Shown in pieces: positions 1 to 5,186 of a DNA stretch of 7,284 bases. The stretch's first letter is position 1. Each line of letters begins with the position of its first letter. The notes under the pieces are model-generated. The model made no database searches. It saw only the letters and a list, made by a program, of their open reading frames with translations, and was not told the DNA's origin. Origin of the DNA: Deltaproteobacteria bacterium (GTDB taxonomy: Bacteria > Desulfobacterota > Desulfobaccia > Desulfobaccales > 0-14-0-80-60-11); contig JAMCQY010000033.1 in assembly GCA_023381945.1 (NCBI GenBank), forward strand, positions 1-7,284, in the 5' to 3' direction. The position numbers were made by a program, and so were the translations under genes.

Positions 1-1326
1 TTTCCCCAGGTATTCCGGAGTGCGGCCCACCATGAGGCCGGCCAGGAAGATGGCCAGCACCACAAAGATCAGCATGCCAAAGAGACCGGCCCCCACGCCC
101 CCGAATACTACCTCGCCCAACTGGATGTTGAACATGGGCACCAGGCCGCCCAAAGGGGTGAAAGAGTCGTGCATGGAGTTGACTGCACCGCAGGAGGCAT
201 CCGTGGTCACTGTGGCAAATAAGGAGGAATTAAAGATGCCGAAACGGACTTCTTTGCCTTCCATGTTGCCCGCGGCTTGGTCAACCCCCAAGGCGGCCAG
301 CCGCGGGTTGCCGTAGGATTCCGCCCCCCAGCACACCAGCACGCCGATCAGGAACAGCAAAAACATGGCGGCCCACACCGACCAGCCGTGTTTCTGGTTC
401 TTCACCATCCGGCCCAGATAATAGGTCAGGCTGCTGGGAATCAGGAAAATGGAGAGAATCTGGAGGAAGTTCGACAGCGGCGTGGGGTTTTCAAAGGGAT
501 GCGAGGCGTTGGCGTTAGTGAAGCCGCCGCCGTTGGTGCCCAGCATCTTGATGGCCACCTGAGAGGCCATGGGTCCCTGGGGGATCGTCTGGCTCTCGAC
601 CTTGACGTCTTCCATCACCGTATTGCCTTTGGCATCCTTAACTTCATTGCCGCTGGCGTCTTTCTTGGCGACCTGGGTGGTGAAAGGCTCCGCCACCTTG
701 GCCGGGGTGTAAGCGCTGAAGTTCTGAATCATTCCCTGAGAAACCAGAAATACGGCAAAGACCAGAGAGAGGGGCAGCAGTAGATAGAGGCAGGCGCGGG
801 TCAGGTCGGTCCAGAAATTTCCCAGGGTTACGGCCTTGTCCCGGGCGATGCCCCGTATCAGGGCTGCGGCAATGGCGATGCCGGCGGCCGATGAGACGAA
901 GTTTTGAAAAGCCAATCCCACCATCTGCGACAGATAGGACATGGTGCTTTCGCCGCTGTAATTCTGCCAATTGGTGTTGGTGGTGAAACTGGCCGCGGTG
1001 TTGAAGGCCAGGTCACCGCTCACACCCCTGAATCCCTGAGGATTCAGCGGTAACACCCCTTGCAGCCGCAAGATGAGATAAGTCAGCAGCATGGTAACCA
1101 GGCTGAAGATCAGCACGGAGACGGCATAGCCTTTCCAGTCCTGCTCTTTGGCTGGGTCGATCCCAGCCAGGCGATAGATCAGGCGCTCCGCCGGCTTCAA
1201 GGCCGGGTCGAGCCAGGTGCGTCCCTCGGCGTCCAGCACCTGCACCAGGTACAGGCCCATGGGCCTGGTGAGGGCCAAAAGGATAATGCTGAACAAAATT
1301 AACTGTGCCCAGCCATTGGCATTCAT
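1..1326 (-). CDS. kdpA: Potassium-transporting ATPase subunit KdpA, N-terminal 442 residues
   Basis: KdpA is the K+-channel-like subunit of the KdpFABC high-affinity K+ pump in the inner membrane; it selects K+ and passes it to the P-type ATPase KdpB. The frame is open from ATG 1326 to the left edge. Known KdpA signatures are visible: the first pore loop TNTNWQNYSGE (about residues 116-126), the second LGTNGGGF (about 262-269) followed by HPFENPT, and the third SCGAV (about 378-382) followed by MHDSF. The visible part ends in GRTPEYLGK, a highly conserved KdpA segment. The fourth pore loop and the last ~115 residues lie outside the window. Many hydrophobic helices are evident. A GGAG ribosome site lies 8 bases before the ATG, and the start is 15 bp after the kdpF stop. 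An unusually long, charged loop (residues 204-250) precedes the second pore loop. Family assignment is secure. Confidence 0.97.
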   Translation of the reverse strand, partial: MNANGWAQLILFSIILLALTRPMGLYLVQVLDAEGRTWLDPALKPAERLIYRLAGIDPAKEQDWKGYAVSVLIFSLVTMLLTYLILRLQGVLPLNPQGFRGVSGDLAFNTAASFTTNTNWQNYSGESTMSYLSQMVGLAFQNFVSSAAGIAIAAALIRGIARDKAVTLGNFWTDLTRACLYLLLPLSLVFAVFLVSQGMIQNFSAYTPAKVAEPFTTQVAKKDASGNEVKDAKGNTVMEDVKVESQTIPQGPMASQVAIKMLGTNGGGFTNANASHPFENPTPLSNFLQILSIFLIPSSLTYYLGRMVKNQKHGWSVWAAMFLLFLIGVLVCWGAESYGNPRLAALGVDQAAGNMEGKEVRFGIFNSSLFATVTTDASCGAVNSMHDSFTPLGGLVPMFNIQLGEVVFGGVGAGLFGMLIFVVLAIFLAGLMVGRTPEYLGK

Positions 1327-1341
1327 AAAGTATTCTCCAAG

Positions 1342-1425
1342 TTAAAACTTTTGTGGGCGCAACAGCACCACAAACAGATAGACGATCAAGGCTACGGCCA
1401 CCAGCCCGACGATCAGGTTTTCCAT
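1342..1425 (-). CDS. kdpF: KdpF, small stabilising subunit of the Kdp K+ pump
   Basis: A 27-residue single-helix peptide, MENLIVGLVAVALIVYLFVV... ending RPQKF. It has the size, hydrophobicity and position immediately upstream of kdpA expected of KdpF, which sits in the membrane beside KdpA and stabilises the KdpFABC complex. It is too short for most gene callers. An AGGAGG-type ribosome site lies a few bases before ATG 1425, inside the end of the preceding ORF, with which it overlaps by 13 bp in another frame; translational coupling is likely. The helix spans about residues 4-22, with a basic cytoplasmic tail. The call rests on context and shape, because sequence identity in KdpF is low across species. 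Confidence 0.85.
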   Translation of the reverse strand: MENLIVGLVAVALIVYLFVVLLRPQKF

Positions 1426-1511
1426 GTCTTGCCCTCCTTGGCCAGGAAGCTGACGTAAACCAGGCAGACGGCGAAGAACAGCAGCGTAATGGCAATCCAC
1501 ACGATATCCAT
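1413..1511 (-). CDS. 32-residue membrane miniprotein between the kinase and kdpF
   Basis: The ORF begins MDIVWIAITLLFFAVCLVYV and ends EGKTWKT. It has one strongly hydrophobic helix (about residues 3-24) and a charged C-terminal tail, so it should be a single-pass inner-membrane peptide. ATG 1511 lies 3 bp after the histidine kinase stop, with a purine-rich GAGAGG stretch upstream, and its stop overlaps the kdpF start by 13 bp. Such tight packing argues for real, coupled translation. Short membrane ORFs just before kdpF or kdpA are, from my memory, common in non-enteric bacteria, but I know no proven function. It could be an extra Kdp subunit or a link between the kinase and the pump. A second KdpF-like peptide is the main alternative. 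Confidence 0.65.
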   Translation of the reverse strand: MDIVWIAITLLFFAVCLVYVSFLAKEGKTWKT

Positions 1512-1514
1512 AGG

Positions 1515-3356
1515 TTAAGCCTCTCTTTTTAAACTGGAGCCAGGTTCCTGGGCCGCTTTTAGGGTAAAGGTAAACTTCGTGCCCTTGCCAACCTGGCTGA
1601 CGGCCTCAATGGCGCCGCCATGGGCTTCCACGATTTCCTTGGCAATAGTAAGCCCCAATCCTGAATCGATATGCTCCTGGCCCGGCACCCGGAAGAATTT
1701 CTCAAAAACTCGGGTAAGATACTGCGGCTCGATGCCGATGCCGGTATCCTCCACGGCAAAACTCACCAAGCCGTCTTCCCGCTTGGCCGTCACCCTGACC
1801 TGGCCGCCGATGGGGGTATATTTCAAGGCGTTGCTCAGCAGGTTGTCAAACACCAGGGGAATCCGTGCCGGGTCGGCCATCACCCGCGGCACGTCTCCGG
1901 GCACCTCGATGTTCAGATTGATGCCATGATCCACGAAGGCCGCTCTCACCTTATCGGTCACCCGCAACACCAGGTCTTCGGGATTCAAGGGCTTAAGCCT
2001 AATTCCGGCCCTACCCGACTCGATGCGGCTGATATCCAGTAGATCTTCAATCACCCGGTTTAGTCGGTCGCTATCCTCCCGCGCCGCTTCGATAACCTCA
2101 TACTGCTTGGCGGATAAAGGCCCGATTTTTTCACTTAGCAGGAGATGAATCGCCAGGCGCACCGAAGTTAGGGGGGTCTTCAATTCATGGGAAACCGTGG
2201 AGATCAGTCCGGTCTTCACCTCATCGAGGCGGCGCAGCCGGGTGACGTCCGCCAGCATCAGGGTCACCCCCACCAGACGGTGCTGCTCATCGAAGATGGG
2301 CACCCCTTGCGGCAGGAAGAAACGCTCCTTTTCTCCCACAAAAATCTGAATGGCGGCGTCATAACTCTTGGGATGAATAGGCCGCTCCTCCCGGAAGACC
2401 CGCAAAAACAACTCGTTGAGCTTGCTGTAGCCTGCGTCGGCGATGGCGGTTTGGGGCTGCAAACCGAATAGACGCTGGGCTGTATCATTGGCCAGTTCGA
2501 TCCGGCCATCAGGGTCGCAGATCACCACGGCGTCGGTCAGGCTGTTCAGGGCCTGCAAGGTCGACTGCTGGGTGCGGAGCAGCTGGGCCCGGTCGCTGCG
2601 CCGGAACTCCCGCAGGCTGGCGGCCATTTCGTTAAAGGCCCCGGCCAGTTGGCCAATCTCATCGCGGGAGGGCACGTTGACCACCAGGTCCAGATTGCCC
2701 TTCTGAATTTCACTCACTGACCGCCGCAGGCTGGCGATGGGCCGCAGAATTTTCGGCCCCACGACGGCGATGACCCCCACCGATAAGGCAATGCCGATGA
2801 GCAGCAGGAAAAGCATGACGTTTCGGGTCTGAACGGCCTTAAGATGCGCCTGGCCGTCGGCCGCCACCATATTCTTTAAATTCATTTCCAAAATCTTCTG
2901 ATCAGTTTCCCGGACCGCCTGGGCCCGGGGCAACAACGTCTGACGGTAATAATCGCGGCGCGTCGCGCCCAGGTCGGATAAGTGATAATAATCCTGCAAT
3001 CCCTGGCGGTACGCTTGCCACTGAGCCGTAAGTCGCTCCGTCAATTCTTTTTCACCGGGAATCGTAATATTGCCTTGTTGAAATCTCAGGTTCCGCTCGA
3101 ATTCCCCCAAGGCTGCCTGGTTTTGTTGGGTGATATCGGTCAGCTTTTCCCACAGAGCCACTTCGGCCTGATGATCGAGCCGTTCAAGGGCGTCTTTCAT
3201 CTTGTAGCAGGCCTCGATGGTGTCGTAGTTTTCCCGCATGATCCTATCGATGGCCTTGCTGGATTCGTTCAGGGTGTGGATGGTCACGCCACCGACAATA
3301 ATCAGAATGGCGATCAGGCCGCCGAAGGCCAAGACCAGCTTGGTCTTAATGCTCAT
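1515..3356 (-). CDS. Membrane sensor histidine kinase (HAMP-PAS-HisKA-HATPase), KinB-like
   Basis: A 613-residue inner-membrane sensor kinase. TM1 is about residues 8-28 and TM2 about 179-200. They bracket a ~150-residue, predicted helical periplasmic sensor region. HAMP covers ~201-252 and PAS ~265-375. The HisKA H-box is STVSHELKTPLTS with phospho-acceptor His390. The ATPase core shows the N-box DNLLSNALKY (Asn509), G1 DTGIGI (537-542), an F-box FEKFFR and G2 SGLGL. All catalytic motifs are intact. The layout resembles Pseudomonas KinB, whose partner AlgB is an NtrC-type regulator, as here; it is not KdpD. I chose ATG 3356 because AGGAG (3366-3370) lies 9 bases before it and the sigma-54 promoter lies just upstream. 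The earlier in-frame ATG at 3419 is upstream of that promoter. The gene heads the operon with kdpF and kdpA, so its signal probably concerns K+ supply or osmotic state (inferred). Confidence 0.93.
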   Translation of the reverse strand: MSIKTKLVLAFGGLIAILIIVGGVTIHTLNESSKAIDRIMRENYDTIEACYKMKDALERLDHQAEVALWEKLTDITQQNQAALGEFERNLRFQQGNITIPGEKELTERLTAQWQAYRQGLQDYYHLSDLGATRRDYYRQTLLPRAQAVRETDQKILEMNLKNMVAADGQAHLKAVQTRNVMLFLLLIGIALSVGVIAVVGPKILRPIASLRRSVSEIQKGNLDLVVNVPSRDEIGQLAGAFNEMAASLREFRRSDRAQLLRTQQSTLQALNSLTDAVVICDPDGRIELANDTAQRLFGLQPQTAIADAGYSKLNELFLRVFREERPIHPKSYDAAIQIFVGEKERFFLPQGVPIFDEQHRLVGVTLMLADVTRLRRLDEVKTGLISTVSHELKTPLTSVRLAIHLLLSEKIGPLSAKQYEVIEAAREDSDRLNRVIEDLLDISRIESGRAGIRLKPLNPEDLVLRVTDKVRAAFVDHGINLNIEVPGDVPRVMADPARIPLVFDNLLSNALKYTPIGGQVRVTAKREDGLVSFAVEDTGIGIEPQYLTRVFEKFFRVPGQEHIDSGLGLTIAKEIVEAHGGAIEAVSQVGKGTKFTFTLKAAQEPGSSLKREA

Positions 3357-3382
3357 AAAAATTGGCTCCTGGTAAAACAGAT

Positions 3383-3398
3383 AGCAATCGCCATGCCT
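3383..3398 (-). promoter_or_regulatory. Sigma-54 (-24/-12) promoter of the kinase-kdp operon
   Basis: Read on the minus strand the element is AGGCATGGCGATTGCT, against the sigma-54 consensus TGGCACG-N4-TTGCT. GG (-25/-24) and GC (-13/-12) are present with exactly 10 bases between them, and only the leading T and one C differ. The predicted start near 3372 gives a 16-base leader that holds just the AGGAG ribosome site before ATG 3356. The linked IHF site and inverted-repeat pair upstream, and an NtrC-type regulator gene next door, strengthen the call. Confidence 0.75.
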
Positions 3399-3413
3399 GA
3401 TGGCAAGGTCAGC

Positions 3414-3426
3414 TAACATATTGATA
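3414..3426 (-). promoter_or_regulatory. Putative IHF binding site in the sigma-54 regulatory region
   Basis: The minus strand reads TATCAATATGTTA, an exact match to the IHF consensus WATCAANNNNTTR. It is centred about 48 bp upstream of the predicted start, between the -24 element and the upstream inverted repeats. IHF often bends DNA in that interval so that an enhancer-bound activator can touch sigma-54 polymerase. The flanking 3427-3446 stretch is A/T-rich and includes a small CAAAT-TT-ATTTG inverted repeat, which would suit a bend. Confidence 0.55.
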
Positions 3427-3472
3427 ACGCAAATTTATTTGATTAGGTGGGCACAACCGGAATCTAGGGGGA

Positions 3473-3485
3473 TTACAAAATGCAA
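3473..3485. promoter_or_regulatory. Promoter-proximal enhancer (UAS) copy, TTACAAAATGCAA
   Basis: A near-perfect inverted repeat (TTaCA-AAA-TGCAA) centred at 3479, about 107 bp upstream of the predicted sigma-54 start. It matches the distal copy at 12 of 13 bases. This is the position and form expected for the binding site of a Fis-type HTH dimer such as the regulator at 3632-4972. The binding protein is inferred. Confidence 0.6.
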
Positions 3486-3504
3486 GGTGAGGCCTCCGAG
3501 TGGC

Positions 3505-3517
3505 TTGCAAAATGCAA
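3505..3517. promoter_or_regulatory. Promoter-distal enhancer (UAS) copy, TTGCAAAATGCAA
   Basis: A perfect inverted repeat, TTGCA-AAA-TGCAA, centred at 3511, about 139 bp upstream of the predicted start. The two copies are 32 bp apart centre to centre, three helical turns, so bound dimers would lie on the same DNA face and could seed the activator hexamer. Confidence 0.6.
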
Positions 3518-3602
3518 AGTGGATTTGGGGGCTGAAATCAAAAGGTAACACGGGCTTTCTATCCTGTGCAGGGGGATTCATAGGTTGCTTAAAATAAAAA
3601 TT

Positions 3603-3626
3603 CCTGGCGTCTTTGCGTCTTTGCGT
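3603..3626 (+). repeat. Tandem octamer CCTGGCGT-CTTTGCGT-CTTTGCGT
   Basis: Three adjacent 8-base units, the last two identical, sit immediately beyond the stop codon of the response regulator (3632). From memory, CTTTGCGTCTTTGCGTGAGA-like strings recur in intergenic DNA of many unrelated bacteria as a dispersed short repeat. No function is visible here, and it is not a hairpin terminator. The only nearby hairpin is a weak one, CACGGG (3549-3554) with CCTGTG (3563-3568), without a proper T-run. Confidence 0.55.
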
Positions 3627-3631
3627 GAGAC

Positions 3632-4972
3632 TTAAATGCCGTATTTCTTCCGCCGCCGCCACAGGGTGACAGGGTCCAGGCCAAGGATTTTGGCCGCCTC
3701 GTCGAATGACTTGGTGGCGGTCAGCACTTGCCGGATATGCTGTTCTTCGATCTTTTCCAGGGAAACCAGGTCGCCAACCTGGAGATCCTTCGCTGGAGGG
3801 GTGAGTTTCAAAGGCAGGTCCTCTGGGCCGAGCTTTTCGCCGGTGCTCAGCAATACCGCCCGTTCCACGGCATTGCGCAGTTCCCGGACGTTGCCGGGCC
3901 AGGCATATTGCGCCAGGGCCTCCTGGGCCTCTTCGGAAAAGCCCAAAAGTTTGCGGTGGTTTTGCCGGGCAAAAAAGGCCAGCAGCCGTTCAGCCAGGGG
4001 CAGGATGTCTTCCCGCCGTTCCCGCAACGGCGGCACCAAAATCTCCATCACATTGAGGCGATAAAACAGGTCTTCGCGGAAAAGCCCGTCCCGGACGGCT
4101 TCCTCCAGATCCACGCTGGTGGCGGTAATGATGCGGACGTCGGCTTTGCGGGTGACCAGATCACCGACGCGTTCGTATTCCTTTTCCTGCAGTACTCGCA
4201 GCAGTTTTGGCTGTAACGCCAAGGGCAAATCGCCGATTTCGTCCAGGAACAGGGTGCCGCCCTCACAGGAGGCGAGGCGTCCCGGGTGATCGCGCATTGC
4301 CCCGGTGAAGGCGCCCTTGACGTGGCCGAAAAGTTCGCTTTCCAGCAGATCGGCGGACAGCGACGGACAGGAAACTACTCCGAAACTTCGAGCGGCGCGG
4401 CGGCTCCAGGTATGGATGGTCCGGGCGAGTAGAGTCTTGCCGGTGCCGCTTTCGCCGCGGATCAGCAGCGTGGCGTCGCTGTCCGCGACTTTGCGGGCCA
4501 GGGCCAGGGTGCGCTGCATGGCCGGGCTGCGGCTGGTCATATCCGACTCCGGCAGGATATCGTGCAGCGTTTCCTGCAAAGCAGCCACTTTTTGTTCCAG
4601 ATCGCGCACCTCAGCCACCTTGTGCACCAGCAGCGCCACCTGCTCATGGGTAAAGGGTTTGGGCAGGTAATCGAAGGCACCCAGGCGCATGGCCTCTACG
4701 GCCGTGTCGATGGAGGCGTAGGCGGTAATCACCGCGATCTTAAGCCAGGGACAGAGGGTGCGAAGCTTTGGGATCAATTCCAGCCCCGAGGCCGTACCCA
4801 GGCGCAGGTCCACCAGCGCTATGTCGAACAAGCGGCGTCCGGCCTCAGCCAAAGCGTCTTGATAATTGCTCACCGCGGTAGCCCGGTGACCTTCGGCTTC
4901 CAGAGAAATGGTCAGGGTCTTGCGGATATTGGGCTCATCATCCACCACCAAAATGGCCAGGCTGGGCGTCAT
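3632..4972 (-). CDS. NtrC-family sigma-54-dependent response regulator (AlgB-like)
   Basis: A 446-residue cytoplasmic activator with three domains. REC is residues ~5-115, with acidic D11/D12, phospho-acceptor D55, T83 and K105. The AAA+ sigma-54 activator domain is ~148-375, with Walker A GESGTGKT (173-180), the sigma-54-contacting loop GAFTGA (220-225), Walker B LFLDEIGD (241-248) and WPGNVREL near 358-365. A Fis-type HTH fills the C-terminus (~405-446), ending LWRRRKKYGI. It should hydrolyse ATP to open sigma-54 promoters. Length and ending resemble AlgB. I chose ATG 4972 because it starts 5 residues before the first REC strand, with AAGGA about 14 bases upstream; ATG 4996 is a real alternative with poor ribosome site. 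The longer frame to 5095 would start upstream of the -10 box. The adjacent kinase is its probable partner, and the two inverted repeats at 3473-3517 are its probable targets. Confidence 0.94.
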   Translation of the reverse strand: MTPSLAILVVDDEPNIRKTLTISLEAEGHRATAVSNYQDALAEAGRRLFDIALVDLRLGTASGLELIPKLRTLCPWLKIAVITAYASIDTAVEAMRLGAFDYLPKPFTHEQVALLVHKVAEVRDLEQKVAALQETLHDILPESDMTSRSPAMQRTLALARKVADSDATLLIRGESGTGKTLLARTIHTWSRRAARSFGVVSCPSLSADLLESELFGHVKGAFTGAMRDHPGRLASCEGGTLFLDEIGDLPLALQPKLLRVLQEKEYERVGDLVTRKADVRIITATSVDLEEAVRDGLFREDLFYRLNVMEILVPPLRERREDILPLAERLLAFFARQNHRKLLGFSEEAQEALAQYAWPGNVRELRNAVERAVLLSTGEKLGPEDLPLKLTPPAKDLQVGDLVSLEKIEEQHIRQVLTATKSFDEAAKILGLDPVTLWRRRKKYGI

Positions 4973-5066
4973 GTCGCGTCGGCGGTTCCTTTCCATATCT
5001 TTAAGTTGATTTTTCGGCCGCGGCTCGTATATTGAGTATAGGTCATTTCCTGAAAAATTGTATATC

Positions 5067-5095
5067 GTTATAAGTGCGAGAAAGGTTGTATTCAA
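5067..5095 (-). promoter_or_regulatory. Sigma-70-type promoter for the response regulator
   Basis: On the minus strand TTGAAT (5090-5095) and TATAAC (5067-5072) are separated by exactly 17 bases. They match TTGACA at 4 of 6 and TATAAT at 5 of 6 positions. The predicted start near 5060 gives a leader of 64-88 bases, depending on the start codon. This suggests constitutive housekeeping expression of the regulator, as is usual for NtrC-type activators. Confidence 0.5.
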
Positions 5096-5144
5096 TTAAT
5101 TTTTTACCCTTTCGAAGAAATCTTCTAACCCTTAATCCCCTTTT

Positions 5145-5160
5145 TGGCACACATTTTTCA
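5145..5160 (+). promoter_or_regulatory. Possible sigma-54 promoter for the KdpD-like gene
   Basis: The plus strand reads TGGCACACATTTTTCA. The -24 half TGGCAC is perfect and the spacing is right, but the -12 half reads TTTC where TTGC is expected, so the usual G is missing. The predicted start near 5171 leaves a 16-base leader before ATG 5187, the same length as for the kinase operon. No copy of the TTGCAAAATGCAA enhancer was found upstream. A small inverted repeat GAAGA-AA-TCTTC (5114-5125) lies nearby. Confidence 0.4.
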
Positions 5161-5186
5161 TGATAATGCCAGGAGAGGAGACAGCG

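Noticed and set aside
277..783. 168-codon plus-strand frame opposite kdpA
   Set aside because: It is the mirror frame of a GC-rich membrane-protein gene; kdpA motifs in the opposite strand are unambiguous.
3357..3419. Upstream in-frame ATG (3419) that would add 21 residues to the histidine kinase
   Set aside because: It lies upstream of the predicted sigma-54 start site, has no ribosome site, and the added residues precede a normal N-terminal TM helix.
3501..3516. Plus-strand sigma-54-like element TGGCTTGCAAAATGCA
   Set aside because: The resemblance comes from the inverted-repeat enhancer itself, the -24 half is poor, and it would fire into the 3' end of the regulator gene with no gene to serve.
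3549..3568. Hairpin CACGGG/CCTGTG as terminator of the regulator gene
   Set aside because: A 6-bp stem with a G-T pair and no continuous T-run on the minus strand is too weak to call.
3400..3662. Short ORFs on both strands in the regulator-kinase gap
   Set aside because: No ribosome sites, low-quality composition, and the stretch is explained by regulatory elements and the octamer repeat.
4973..5095. Longer N-terminus for the response regulator, starting at 5095
   Set aside because: The start would be upstream of the -10 box of the likely promoter, and REC domains normally begin within a few residues of the first strand, as with ATG 4972.
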